From positions 1-43,031 of the forward strand of contig JAIPGG010000014.1 of the NCBI GenBank assembly GCA_021736255.1: a DNA stretch of 43,031 nt, in the 5' to 3' direction. The notes beneath the pieces are model-generated. The model was given only the letters and a program-made list of their open reading frames with translations, was not told the origin of the DNA and did no database searches. Below, one piece after another: positions 7,031-16,655 of the stretch. This stretch comes from Spirochaetales bacterium. GTDB lineage: Bacteria > Spirochaetota > Spirochaetia > JAIPGG01. A program made the translations under genes and the position numbers. The number at the start of each line of letters is the position of its first letter. Position 1 is the first letter of the stretch.

Positions 7031-7595
7031 TTTCCGCACCCGCCGGTTTCACGAGAGTGAACATCGAAGTAATAAACCGGTTTGTCCTGATGATGAAAAT
7101 CAGAGCCAGTATCCAGGATGCAAGAGAGGTTGCAATATTCAAGACAGGAATCATCGATACCAAAATACATACCGCAATAGCAATAGGAATCCCTCTCGGC
7201 AAAGAAACCGAATCTTCCTGAGGATACCGCTTTTTCATCTCATTCAGCCCGTCCCATAAACCGATAAGGGTAACGAAAACCCAGTAAAAGTTAAAAAAGG
7301 GGATGAACGAGAAACCGACTGCTTTGCCGGGAGAGGTTTTCCTCAAATCCGGATCCACGAATGCCCAATTCTTGTAATGCCAGATACAGCCGAAAACCGT
7401 ACTCACAATAGAAAAGGGAAGGATCACAGCAAGATAAACAGCCAAATAAACAGCGGTATAGCCCGTTGCCGAAAAGGGCTGAGAAAAGGCTTCAAATGTG
7501 TAGAACAAACTGAGAAGCCCCATCGGCAGACCGATACATGCGAAAACCAGGATCAAAACACCAAGGTGTTTTTGTTGAGTAAGGCTTTTATACAT
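7020..7595 (-). CDS. Multi-pass membrane protein of unknown function
   Basis: A 191-residue protein with about four hydrophobic helices (residues 10-35, 45-72, 92-115, 134-165). A short direct repeat YLAVYLAV lies at the start of the second helix, and the motif PFFNFYWVF in the third resembles small bacterial membrane proteins of unknown function. No enzyme motif is seen. GGAGG lies 6 nt before the ATG at 7595. Its 3' end overlaps the convergent DUF4190 gene by 11 bases. deoC lies upstream on the same strand, ending 23 nt before this start, so the two may be cotranscribed. Confidence 0.8.
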   Translation of the reverse strand: MYKSLTQQKHLGVLILVFACIGLPMGLLSLFYTFEAFSQPFSATGYTAVYLAVYLAVILPFSIVSTVFGCIWHYKNWAFVDPDLRKTSPGKAVGFSFIPFFNFYWVFVTLIGLWDGLNEMKKRYPQEDSVSLPRGIPIAIAVCILVSMIPVLNIATSLASWILALIFIIRTNRFITSMFTLVKPAGAEITE

Positions 7596-7618
7596 GCAAA
7601 CCTCCGTTTTTTTCTGAA

Positions 7619-8443
7619 CTAATACGATTCTTCCGAAGCTTTTCCGGAAATAATCGCAACCCCGGAACTGGCACCCAGCCTGTTCGCTCCGGCCCGGAAC
7701 ATATCCAGGGCATCCTCATAGCTTCGAACACCTCCTGCAGCCTTTACTCCTGCATGCCTACCCACGGTTTTTCGCATAAGATAGACATCCTCGGCGGTGG
7801 CACCAGCTCCGGCAAAACCGGTCGAGGTTTTTACAAAGGCAGCTCCGGCATCCACGGCCATCAGACAGGCCCCAACCTTCTCTTCCCGGCTCAAAAAAAC
7901 CGTTTCGAGAATCACTTTCACTGGGACCTCGGCGGCCTTTACTACTTCAGCAATATCTTCCCGTACCAGATCGAACATTCCTGATTTCAGTGCACCGATG
8001 TTTATCACCATATCGATTTCATCAGCACCGAGAGAGGCAGCTCGGGAAGCCTCGTACGCCTTCGAGGCAGTTTCCATCGCTCCAAGGGGAAAACCCACCA
8101 CGCTGCAGACCATGGGGGCTTTGTAGGGTCCGCCCGAAACGGCTGCGGCAGGAAATCCGGTTTCACCTTCCATCCTTCCGAGGTTTTTTGCACATCGGCC
8201 GGCCCAGAAGCTGTTTACACAAACCGAAGCGAATCCGTAGTTCACCGCTTCCCGGCAAAGAAGATCAATGGCCTGCTCATCAGCATTCGGTTTGAGAAGA
8301 GTGTGATCTATGTAAGCAGCAGCATCGGCCGGTCCGGTGAGGGTAACCTGAAAATCGGCTTCGGGAACGTCGGAAGATTCCTTCATTTCCGGAATATCGG
8401 AAAGAACCATTTGGACCCGGGCATTCAGTTCGTTTTGATTCAT
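7619..8443 (-). CDS. deoC: Deoxyribose-phosphate aldolase
   Basis: A 274-residue class I aldolase that splits 2-deoxyribose 5-phosphate into acetaldehyde and glyceraldehyde 3-phosphate in deoxynucleoside catabolism. Visible family features are YIDHTLLKP near residue 45, CVNSFW, VVGFPLG, Asp144 in DEIDMVIN, the Schiff-base Lys205 in VKTSTGF, and the second lysine in [10 protein letters not shown]. About 35 extra N-terminal residues precede the usual start of the barrel. The promoter (TTGTCA-17-TAGGAT) ends 7 nt before the ATG, so translation is probably leaderless. An AGGA overlapping the -10 box is the only Shine-Dalgarno-like sequence. Confidence 0.95.
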   Translation of the reverse strand: MNQNELNARVQMVLSDIPEMKESSDVPEADFQVTLTGPADAAAYIDHTLLKPNADEQAIDLLCREAVNYGFASVCVNSFWAGRCAKNLGRMEGETGFPAAAVSGGPYKAPMVCSVVGFPLGAMETASKAYEASRAASLGADEIDMVINIGALKSGMFDLVREDIAEVVKAAEVPVKVILETVFLSREEKVGACLMAVDAGAAFVKTSTGFAGAGATAEDVYLMRKTVGRHAGVKAAGGVRSYEDALDMFRAGANRLGASSGVAIISGKASEESY

Positions 8444-8450
8444 ACTGAAA

Positions 8451-8479
8451 ATCCTATCCTTTCAATTGCGATTTGACAA
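8451..8479 (-). promoter_or_regulatory. Promoter of deoC (leaderless type)
   Basis: Minus strand: TTGTCA (8479-8474), 17-nt spacer, TAGGAT (8456-8451), then 7 nt to the ATG. Its -35 box covers 8474-8479 and so overlaps the -35 box of the opposite promoter (8473-8478) almost completely. Confidence 0.5.
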
Positions 8480-8501
8480 GCAAGAGAGGAGGTAGTATTA
8501 C
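8473..8501 (+). promoter_or_regulatory. Promoter of the alpha-2-macroglobulin / pbpC operon
   Basis: TTGACA (8473-8478), 17-nt spacer, TATTAC (8496-8501). The TTG at 8473, a possible start codon in frame with the downstream gene, is therefore read as the -35 box. Confidence 0.55.
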
Positions 8502-8532
8502 AAGTTTATCACCACGATCGGGGGCAGTAATA

Positions 8533-11500
8533 ATGAACCCACACCACTTTCGCCATCGGAACAAGTTTCAAACCGGCCGGCGGCTTCGACCGGCTGCTTT
8601 TGCCGCTTTTCTTCTCATTCCCCTCCTGCTCCTGGGTTTCTCATGCTGCAGCCGAAATGATGAGGCCGCATCCACCTCCCACAGTCTCGAAGAAGCAAAA
8701 CTCATCAGCCATGCCTCTTCGGGCTACATCAATACCACCGATACGCTCAAACTCCGCTTTGTAGCCCCCCCGCCGCCGGAAACCCGGAATAAAATCGCGA
8801 ACGAAGGTCCTCAGCTCATCAGCTTTGATCCGGATTTTACGTTTGCTGTGAACTGGGAAGACGAACAGACCCTCCGAATCGTGCCCGCTACGCCGCTCGA
8901 GACCAGAACAGCCTATTCCGGGAAACTGGCCCTCAATGAACTTTTTTCCGAAAAAGCTGCAGACCCCTTCCGTTTCGAGTTTACGACCACCGGTCGTGAA
9001 CTCGCTCGACTCGATGCTGAATTCGTTTCTCTCAAAGATGCAGGAAGCATCCCCGGTTACTCCGGTTCTCAGACCGGCGAAAGCGCTTCAATGGTGATTG
9101 CAGCGGGGATTTTCAGCTTTACGACGGAAACCGAACTCAAGGAAGTGAAAAAGGCCTTCTCTCTGCTTCGGAACGGAGCCCGGCTTCCTGCCGATATCGA
9201 GCGCGGGCCGGAAGATAATTTTCGGTTTTACAGTAAACCGATCCCCCGAACAGAGGCGACGATAGTCATTGCTATTGATGGAGACAGGCTCGACCTTTCC
9301 GGTAACGGGCGCAAGGAGCTCCGGCTGCTTCCGTCACACCAATTCTCGCTAACAAAGGCGGAAACCGTCGAGGGTGAAGAACCGGGGTATCTCCTCAGCT
9401 TTTCTGATGAACTCTCCCGCCTGCAAAACCTTTCCGGGTTTCTCCGGACAGAGCCTCCGAAAGAACTTCACATCCGCAAATTCGCAAACAAACTCCACAT
9501 CTCCGGTGATTTCGAACACGGAAAGGATTACCTCCTGACGGTGGAACAGGGTATCCGGAGTATACAAGGTTCAAAAACAGAGAATACGGTTACCAAAGAA
9601 CTCAAGATCCAGGACATCAAACCACGGGCCGCTTTTCTCCAAAGCGGGGTCTTCCTTCCCTCCGGTGGCGATGGCCGTATTCACTTCAAAACCGTCAACC
9701 TTCGATCGGTCAAGGTTGAAGTCAAACGGGTTTTCGAAAACAATCTCGGCCAGTTTCTCCAGACCGAACAAATCAACTCCTCGGCCGATCGTACGGACAG
9801 CTTCCGGAGCTATTACGTCAATCGGGTGGGAGTAAGCATAGCAGAAGATGAACTGGAACTAGAAGCCGGCCGCAACAAGTGGCGGGTCCACGAACTGGAT
9901 ATCTCAGAGTTGATCGGGGAGGACCGGCTCGGCCTGTATCTGGTACGGCTTTCATTTGATAAAGAGGACATGATCTGGGACTTCGAAGAGACCGGCGAGT
10001 ATTACTACGGGGAAGATTACTATTCCAATCCCAATTCTCCCGGCTACATCTATCACCACGGAAGCATTTATAAACCGGTTATTGAAAGCGACATCGGTCT
10101 GAGCTGGAAACAGGGAACCGATTCCGTTGTGACTGCCATGGATTTGAAAACCGCAAATCCTCTCCAAGGGGTGAGGATTGAACTTCGAAGCTATCAGAAC
10201 CAGCTCATAGCATCCGGTTCGACCGATGAGAAGGGAATGGTCCGGCTGCCGGAGACCGGGAGCGAGGAGGTTTTCTACGTTACCGGCGAATACGAGGGAA
10301 GACGAACGGTTATCAAAGCCAACGAGATGCGCTGGAGTACCTCCAGCTTCTCGGTAGGCGGGGTGGAGGCCCCCTCAGAAAAAACGCGGGCGTTCCTCTA
10401 TACCGAACGGGGAATCTACCGGCCGGGAGACACCATTCACCTCTGTGGTATTTTCCGAAACAGCGACGGAGGTTTTCCAGACGGTCACCCGGTCGAACTG
10501 AAAGTGACCAATCCGAGGGACCGCCTCGTATACGAAAAAACCGTCACCAACGGCCGGGAAGGCTTTTACCGGTTTGACATCCCAACCGGTAAGGATGACC
10601 CAACCGGAACCTGGCGCGCCGAGATCACGGCCGGTTCCGCCGGCTTTTCCCGGAACATCCCGGTGGAAATGATCGTACCCAACCGGCTCGAGGTCGATGT
10701 GGATTCCTCTCTGCAGCGGGTGGAACCGGACGACCGTTTTCTGGATGTCGAGGTAAACTCAAGCTATCTATTCGGTGCTCCTTCTTCCGGCCTTCCGTTT
10801 ACCCTCAACGCCGTTATCGAACACAGGCAAAAACAAGTCGAACGCTTCCCGGGCTTCTTCTTCGACAACCAGTCTGTGGAGTACCCCGGAAGCGAGACTC
10901 CCCTGGCCGAAACGCATCTCGATGCATCCGGTCGGTCGACCCTCCGCTGGGAGCTTCCCCCGTTCAAAGGAGCACCCTCCGCCCTATCGATTCGCCTGAG
11001 GGCGGAGGTGATTGAACCCGGCGGTCGGTCGGTAGCAGGATGGACCGATTTACCGGTGGATCCCTACCGCTGCTACGCCGGCATCGAACAACCGGACCTC
11101 CGTTATGGATACGCACGTATCGGGGAAAAACTGCAGCTGCCGGCAGTTGCGGTGGATCGAGAGGGGAAGGCGGCTCCCGGCCGCCGGCTCGAATACCGGG
11201 TATACCGAATCCGCCGATACTGGTGGTGGGAGTACGAGAGCCACCGCAGCTTCCGGCTCCGCTACAAGAGCGACAGTGATACTGAACTGGTGCGGGAGGG
11301 CCGAATAACCTCGGGGACGACTCCGGCCCTGATTGGTTTTACCCCCGAGAGCGGCGGTGAATATCTGGTCGAACTCGAAGACCCGGGCGGACATACCGCC
11401 GGGATCTTTCTGAGGGCCTCGAGCTGGGGCAGATCGAGCGGCGGCGACGAAGGCCTTTTGAGCCTGCGCACTGACCGTGAATCCTATCGTCCCGGTCAGA

Positions 11501-14112
11501 CCGCCCGCATCAGCTTTCCCAGCCCGCCGCAGGGGACGGTGCTGGTAAGTATTGAGCAGGCCGACCGCATCCTCGATGTCTATCACCTCCGGCCGCAGAA
11601 AGAAGAAACTACGCTTACGGTGGAGATAACCGAAGAGATGATCCCTACCGCCTATGTAACGGTTTCCCTCCTCCAACCCTACCGGCAAACCCTCAACGAC
11701 CGGCCGATTCGAATGTACGGTATCGTCCCTCTCAATGTGAGTGACCCCAAAAGCAGGCGGACCCTCGAGATACAGACTGATGAGCTCCTCGAACCGAACA
11801 GCGATTTCCGGGTGTCGGTACAAACAGGCGACGGAGAACCCGCTCAGCTCACCCTTGCAGTAGTCGACGAGGGGCTTCTCGATCTTACCGCTTTCGAGAC
11901 CCCCGATCCCTGGGCATCGATGTATGCAAAACAGCGGCTGCTGGTCTCTTCTTATGATGTTTACTCCCAGGTAATCGGTTCGGTACAGGAGGATATTTTC
12001 CGCACCTTTGCCATTGGTGGATCCGAGGCCCTCAGGCGCACCTCATCCGAGCGCAGCGAGCGCCGCTTCGACCCTGTTTCCCTGATAAAAGGCCCCCGGT
12101 TTACCGACCGGAACGGGCGGGCCGAGTTCACCTTTTCCATGCCCAACTACATGGGCTCAGTCCGCCTCATGGCCGTAGCGGCCTCCGGCGAGCGTTACGG
12201 AAAGGCGGAGACTATCCGGCCGGTTCGCGATGAGCTGGTACTCCTTCCCACCCTTCCCCGTTCTCTACGGCCCGGCACGAGTTTCACAGTACCGGTAACC
12301 GTGTTTTCCACTCGGCCCAATCATGGCGCAGCTGCTTCGGTCCGAATAAAAACCGAAGGGGGGCTCGAGATCCTCGGTACGGCCCAAAAAGAGGTAAAAA
12401 CAAGCGCCGATGGTCCCGGCAGTTCCTTCTCGAGCGGAGAAACATCATTTCGCCTCGCCGTTCTCGAAAAAACCGGGAAAGCAGCGGTGCGAATCAGCGG
12501 GACTTCCGGCTCTTCCAATGCCGGGGTGCGCGTCCCCCTCGAGATACACCCGGTCGCTCCTCACCGATACGAATCCGAGCGAAAAACCGTCGAGCCGGGT
12601 GGAGCCGTAGAATTTTCCCTTCCGGAGAACGGGCTCGAAGGAACAATGCACGCCGCAATAACGGTGAGCAAACACCCACCGCTCGAGATTCGGCACCGGC
12701 TCGGCGGACTCGTCCGCTATCCCTATGGCTGCCTCGAGCAAACGGTCTCGGCGGCCTTTCCCCAGCTCTCTCTGCAAAGAGGGGAAGAGACGAACAGCAA
12801 CATCAGAGAAGCTATAGAAAAACTTCGCCGCTTTCAGCTGCCCTCCGGCGCCTTCAGCTTCTGGCCCGGCGGCAATACCGCCTCACTCTGGAACACCAAT
12901 TATGCAGGTCATTTTCTTCTTACGGCGAAACAAGGCGGTTTCCAGGTTCCTCAAGAGATGATGGAAAACTGGATTCGCTACCAATCCTCCCGGGCCATAT
13001 CCGGCGGCGACGGCCGGCTTACCCAAACCTACCGGCTCTACCTGCTGTCTCTGGCCGGAAAACCGGCGGCAGGACCAATGAATCTTCTTGCCGAGCGGGA
13101 AATGCAGAATATGGAGGACCTGGAAAAGCGGCTCCTTGCAGCCGCCTACTCGATCAGCGGCCGGCAGGCCCAGGCCGAAAGGATCCTTCGAACCGCCGGC
13201 ACCCGGGCACAAAGCTATCATGAGTTCAGCGGAACCTATGGCTCACAGCTGCGGGATCAGGCCATGATGCTCGATCTGGCGGTTCAAACCGGTGCTTTGG
13301 CAACCGCGGACCGGCTGTTCGAGATAATAAGCGAACGGCTCTCTTCCGATGACTGGTTATCTACCCAAACAACGGCCTTCTCTCTTCTTGCAGCGGGAAA
13401 CTACCTCGACTCCCTCGGCGAAGGCAGTTATTCCGCCGACTCCACCTCCGGGGAGAGCGGGCGTCTGATGGAAGGGACGATCATTCTCCAGGATGGCGAG
13501 CGTCTTTCCTTTTCAACCCGCGAAAACCGGCACCAGGTGGAACTGGATTCAGGCTTCGGGGGCACCGTCCGGGTCGAACCGGCTGCAGGCAGCGAGAGCA
13601 GCCGCTTGTTTGTGACTCTCGAGTGGGAGGGGGTACCCCGCCGGCCGGAGCAGAGCCCTGTCGCAAAAAACCTGAACCTCACCACCCGATGGCTCGACCG
13701 AAACGGCACACCTATCGACATCTCCGCCCTCTCCCGGGGAGAAGAGCTGTGGGGTCACATACGCGTCGATAAACCCTTTGCCGACAGACGCAACCTGGAG
13801 GAACTGGTTTGCAGTCAGTGGCTTCCTGCCGGATGGGAGCCCGACATCTGGAGACAAGACCGGGAAGACCTGCCTGCTTGGGCTGAGAATATGGCAACCC
13901 CCCGGCTTGATTATCTTGACATTCGCGATGACCGGGTTGATTGGTTTTTCGATATGCCCCCCGGTACCCGTTCGGTCGATCTGCTCTTTCGGCTGCGCAC
14001 GGTGAGTGCAGGGTCGTTCCACCTTCCTCCCACCGAGTGTTATGCCATGTATCGGAAGGAAGACTACCGGGCACGGGGAGGTGGAGGTCCGGTCCGGGTT
14101 CTTCCTGAATGA
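8533..14112 (+). CDS. Bacterial alpha-2-macroglobulin family lipoprotein with thioester
   Basis: An 1859-residue protein counted from ATG 8533. The N-terminus is basic, then a Leu-rich segment ends in GFSCC, a lipobox, so it should be a lipid-anchored periplasmic protein. Then follow a series of macroglobulin-type beta domains (ERGIYRPGDTIHLCG is typical), the alpha-2-macroglobulin domain (FTDRNGRAEFTFSMPNYMG), and the thioester motif YGCLEQT with Cys1400. An alpha-helical thioester-containing domain and a receptor-type C-terminal domain complete it. Such proteins trap attacking proteases covalently after cleavage of a bait region. Start choice: ATG 8533 is preceded by GGGGG about 9 nt upstream and lies downstream of the -10 box; TTG 8473 does not. 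pbpC follows with ATGA overlap, a known pairing. Confidence 0.93.
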   Translation: MNPHHFRHRNKFQTGRRLRPAAFAAFLLIPLLLLGFSCCSRNDEAASTSHSLEEAKLISHASSGYINTTDTLKLRFVAPPPPETRNKIANEGPQLISFDPDFTFAVNWEDEQTLRIVPATPLETRTAYSGKLALNELFSEKAADPFRFEFTTTGRELARLDAEFVSLKDAGSIPGYSGSQTGESASMVIAAGIFSFTTETELKEVKKAFSLLRNGARLPADIERGPEDNFRFYSKPIPRTEATIVIAIDGDRLDLSGNGRKELRLLPSHQFSLTKAETVEGEEPGYLLSFSDELSRLQNLSGFLRTEPPKELHIRKFANKLHISGDFEHGKDYLLTVEQGIRSIQGSKTENTVTKELKIQDIKPRAAFLQSGVFLPSGGDGRIHFKTVNLRSVKVEVKRVFENNLGQFLQTEQINSSADRTDSFRSYYVNRVGVSIAEDELELEAGRNKWRVHELDISELIGEDRLGLYLVRLSFDKEDMIWDFEETGEYYYGEDYYSNPNSPGYIYHHGSIYKPVIESDIGLSWKQGTDSVVTAMDLKTANPLQGVRIELRSYQNQLIASGSTDEKGMVRLPETGSEEVFYVTGEYEGRRTVIKANEMRWSTSSFSVGGVEAPSEKTRAFLYTERGIYRPGDTIHLCGIFRNSDGGFPDGHPVELKVTNPRDRLVYEKTVTNGREGFYRFDIPTGKDDPTGTWRAEITAGSAGFSRNIPVEMIVPNRLEVDVDSSLQRVEPDDRFLDVEVNSSYLFGAPSSGLPFTLNAVIEHRQKQVERFPGFFFDNQSVEYPGSETPLAETHLDASGRSTLRWELPPFKGAPSALSIRLRAEVIEPGGRSVAGWTDLPVDPYRCYAGIEQPDLRYGYARIGEKLQLPAVAVDREGKAAPGRRLEYRVYRIRRYWWWEYESHRSFRLRYKSDSDTELVREGRITSGTTPALIGFTPESGGEYLVELEDPGGHTAGIFLRASSWGRSSGGDEGLLSLRTDRESYRPGQTARISFPSPPQGTVLVSIEQADRILDVYHLRPQKEETTLTVEITEEMIPTAYVTVSLLQPYRQTLNDRPIRMYGIVPLNVSDPKSRRTLEIQTDELLEPNSDFRVSVQTGDGEPAQLTLAVVDEGLLDLTAFETPDPWASMYAKQRLLVSSYDVYSQVIGSVQEDIFRTFAIGGSEALRRTSSERSERRFDPVSLIKGPRFTDRNGRAEFTFSMPNYMGSVRLMAVAASGERYGKAETIRPVRDELVLLPTLPRSLRPGTSFTVPVTVFSTRPNHGAAASVRIKTEGGLEILGTAQKEVKTSADGPGSSFSSGETSFRLAVLEKTGKAAVRISGTSGSSNAGVRVPLEIHPVAPHRYESERKTVEPGGAVEFSLPENGLEGTMHAAITVSKHPPLEIRHRLGGLVRYPYGCLEQTVSAAFPQLSLQRGEETNSNIREAIEKLRRFQLPSGAFSFWPGGNTASLWNTNYAGHFLLTAKQGGFQVPQEMMENWIRYQSSRAISGGDGRLTQTYRLYLLSLAGKPAAGPMNLLAEREMQNMEDLEKRLLAAAYSISGRQAQAERILRTAGTRAQSYHEFSGTYGSQLRDQAMMLDLAVQTGALATADRLFEIISERLSSDDWLSTQTTAFSLLAAGNYLDSLGEGSYSADSTSGESGRLMEGTIILQDGERLSFSTRENRHQVELDSGFGGTVRVEPAAGSESSRLFVTLEWEGVPRRPEQSPVAKNLNLTTRWLDRNGTPIDISALSRGEELWGHIRVDKPFADRRNLEELVCSQWLPAGWEPDIWRQDREDLPAWAENMATPRLDYLDIRDDRVDWFFDMPPGTRSVDLLFRLRTVSAGSFHLPPTECYAMYRKEDYRARGGGGPVRVLPE

Positions 14113-16568
14113 AGATGCCTTGTGGAAATCGGGTAAAAATCCTCCGGCTGCTGCGTTTTTCTCTTTTCTGCCTGGGGGGAACCGGGTTTTTCCTGCTTGT
14201 CATTCTTGCCGTTCCTCCCCGGAACCCCGCCGGAGCCGCGGACTACAGCAGGGAGATCCTCGACCGGTCGGGCAGGATTCTTCGGGTCTACCTCGACAGA
14301 GACAGCCAGTGGCACCAGGCCCCTGCCTCCGAAGACGGGGAACCAGCCGAGGTTCCCTCTCCCCTCGAAGCGGCGGTACTCTGCTTCGAAGACCGCCGCT
14401 TTTACCGGCACATCGGGGTCTCTCCGCCGGACCTGCTTCGGGCCTTCTTTCAAAACCTGCGGGACGGATACGGCAGCGCCGGAGGAAGCACCATCACCAT
14501 GCAGACTGCCAGACTGCTCGATCCCAAACCTCGGACCATCGCTTCAAAGTTTGTCGAGCTTTTCCAGGCCCTCAAATTAGAGACCCTGTTCAGCAAAGAA
14601 GAAATCCTGTCCCTGTATCTTTCCAACGCCCCCTACGGCGGGAATATCCGCGGCATCCGCAGTGCCTCCCTGCGCTACTACCGCAAGGAGCCGGAACGGC
14701 TTACCTATGCTGAATCAGCGGCGCTTGCCGTCCTCCCGAACGCCCCGGGTTTGATCTCCCTGCAGACCGACCGGGCTTCGCTTCGAAAACGCAGGAACCT
14801 CCTCCTCTCGAGAATGACGGAGCAGGGGTTTTTGCCGGAGTCCCTTTTGCAAACTGCAAGGAATGAGCCGGTTCCGGAGGAAGAACGGCCCTTTCCCCTC
14901 TCAGCCCCCCATTTGTCCGACCGGCTGGTTTCAAAAAAACCCGGCATAAAGCCGGGCCTCTCGCGTTCACCGGCCGTCAGACTGCGGGGAAGATCGAAGG
15001 ACCCCTTCTCAACCCCCTCTCGAAACCGGATAAAAACAACCCTCGACAGAGATATCCAGCAGCGCCTCGAGCAACTACTCCGCTTCCACCAGCAGTACCT
15101 CGAGCGGATCGGCGCAGGAAATATAGCTGCTTTGGCGGTGGAAACAGAAAGCGGGAAGGTGCGTGCCTATGCTGCCTCTCAGGACTATTTCGACGTGCCC
15201 TCCGACGGGCAGGTTGACGGTGTCAGGGCACCCAGGTCAACCGGATCGACCCTCAAACCCTTTCTCTACGCCCTTTCTATAGAAGAAGGCCTGATCCATC
15301 CCCGCTCTCTTCTTTTTGATATTCCGACCCAGATCTCTTCCTTCAGCCCCGTCAACTCGGACGAACGCTTTCGGGGTCTTGTCTCTGCAGAACAGGCTCT
15401 GGCCCAATCGCTCAATGTGCCGGCTGCCCGCCTTCTGGACCGGTACGGAATCGACCGGCTCTACTTTTTCCTCAAGCAGGGGGGGCTCGAACACCTCTTT
15501 CGCCCGGCCGCCGATTACGGAATTCCCCTCGTTTTGGGAGGAGCTGAGGCGGAACTCGAGGAACTGGTAAACCTCTACCGAATGCTCGGAAATAACGGAA
15601 TGCTCAGCCCCCTCGTCTATCTCGACACACCGGCCGGCAGCAAAAACACCGGCAGTGCCGGCCGGTCCGAACGAGTTTTGAAACCGGGGAGCGCCTTCTT
15701 GACCCTCGAGATGCTTCGCAACCTCGAACGCCCCGGCGCTGAATTGTTCTGGGAGGACTTGGCAGGGAAAAAACCGATAGCCTGGAAAACCGGAACAAGC
15801 TATGGCTTCAAAGACGCCTGGGCAATCGGGGTAACTCCGGACTGGACCGTCGGTGTGTGGGTCGGGAACTTCGACGGAAGCCCAGTGCCCGGCCTGAGCA
15901 GCACCAGCCACGCCGCCCCAGTTATGCTCGACATCTTTTCTCTGCTTCCGGATACAGGGGGTTCCGACTGGTTTACCCCTCGGCAGGGTTCCCTCGAAAA
16001 GGTAAAACTCTGCCTGAACACCGGCTACCTCGCCGGACCGGATTGCCCGGAAAGTATGGAAGCAGAAATACCGGCCGCCTCTCCTCCCCCGCCGGTTTGC
16101 CCTTACCATGAACAGCTTTTAATCAGCGAAGACGGGAGATACCGGGTACGCCCCGGTTGTGCGGAAAATAGAACAACCCGGCACAAAGCCTTCCTTATCT
16201 ATCCCCCTGCCGTTCTCGCCTCGCTTCGAAGCGGGGGCCGCAGGCCGGAAGCGCCCCCTCCCTGGCACCCGAACTGCAGTCCCCCGCCCGGCGGAAGGGG
16301 GCTCAGCATTCTCTACCCGGAAGCAGGCAGTTCTCTCTGGCTGCCGCGGGACCTGGACGGGACTCTCCAGCAGCTCCCGCTGCGGGCTGCCCACCGGGAC
16401 GAAGCTGCCGAGCTCTACTGGTACCTGGACGGGAAATACCTGGGCACCAGCAAGGCGCCGCATCGTTTTCCCGTCCGTCTCGAAGAAGGGGAACATCGTC
16501 TATTAGTAATCGGACCGGCCGGATCGAGGGCCGAACGGAAATTTTGGGTAGGAGTCCGCCGGGATTGA
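14109..16568 (+). CDS. pbpC: Penicillin-binding protein 1C (transglycosylase/transpeptidase)
   Basis: An 819-residue bifunctional peptidoglycan synthase. An N-terminal membrane anchor (about residues 11-35) is followed by the GT51 transglycosylase domain with catalytic Glu94 in EDRRFYRHIG, GGSTITMQ near 125, and the SLYLSNAPYGGNIRG segment. The transpeptidase domain has S380 in STLK, the SLN motif, and K560 in KTGTS. The last 150 residues form the PBP1C-specific C-terminal domain. Its ATG overlaps the stop of the alpha-2-macroglobulin gene (ATGA), so translation is coupled. Known alpha-2-macroglobulin/PBP1C pairs are thought to protect and repair the cell wall after host or rival attack. An imperfect GCTGCCTG/CAGGCAGC inverted repeat at 16609-16644 follows, without a T-run. 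Confidence 0.95.
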   Translation: MKMPCGNRVKILRLLRFSLFCLGGTGFFLLVILAVPPRNPAGAADYSREILDRSGRILRVYLDRDSQWHQAPASEDGEPAEVPSPLEAAVLCFEDRRFYRHIGVSPPDLLRAFFQNLRDGYGSAGGSTITMQTARLLDPKPRTIASKFVELFQALKLETLFSKEEILSLYLSNAPYGGNIRGIRSASLRYYRKEPERLTYAESAALAVLPNAPGLISLQTDRASLRKRRNLLLSRMTEQGFLPESLLQTARNEPVPEEERPFPLSAPHLSDRLVSKKPGIKPGLSRSPAVRLRGRSKDPFSTPSRNRIKTTLDRDIQQRLEQLLRFHQQYLERIGAGNIAALAVETESGKVRAYAASQDYFDVPSDGQVDGVRAPRSTGSTLKPFLYALSIEEGLIHPRSLLFDIPTQISSFSPVNSDERFRGLVSAEQALAQSLNVPAARLLDRYGIDRLYFFLKQGGLEHLFRPAADYGIPLVLGGAEAELEELVNLYRMLGNNGMLSPLVYLDTPAGSKNTGSAGRSERVLKPGSAFLTLEMLRNLERPGAELFWEDLAGKKPIAWKTGTSYGFKDAWAIGVTPDWTVGVWVGNFDGSPVPGLSSTSHAAPVMLDIFSLLPDTGGSDWFTPRQGSLEKVKLCLNTGYLAGPDCPESMEAEIPAASPPPPVCPYHEQLLISEDGRYRVRPGCAENRTTRHKAFLIYPPAVLASLRSGGRRPEAPPPWHPNCSPPPGGRGLSILYPEAGSSLWLPRDLDGTLQQLPLRAAHRDEAAELYWYLDGKYLGTSKAPHRFPVRLEEGEHRLLVIGPAGSRAERKFWVGVRRD

Positions 16569-16655
16569 GACTGCAGCCGGTAAACCCTTCCACAGCGGCT
16601 TCAGCCACGCTGCCTGTTACAGCCGCCGCCTGCCCCCAGGCAGCCCTGCTCGAAT

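Noticed and set aside
8473-8532. TTG start 20 codons upstream for the alpha-2-macroglobulin gene
   Set aside because: The TTG is the -35 box of a TTGACA-17-TATTAC promoter, and the signal peptide begins after the ATG at 8533.
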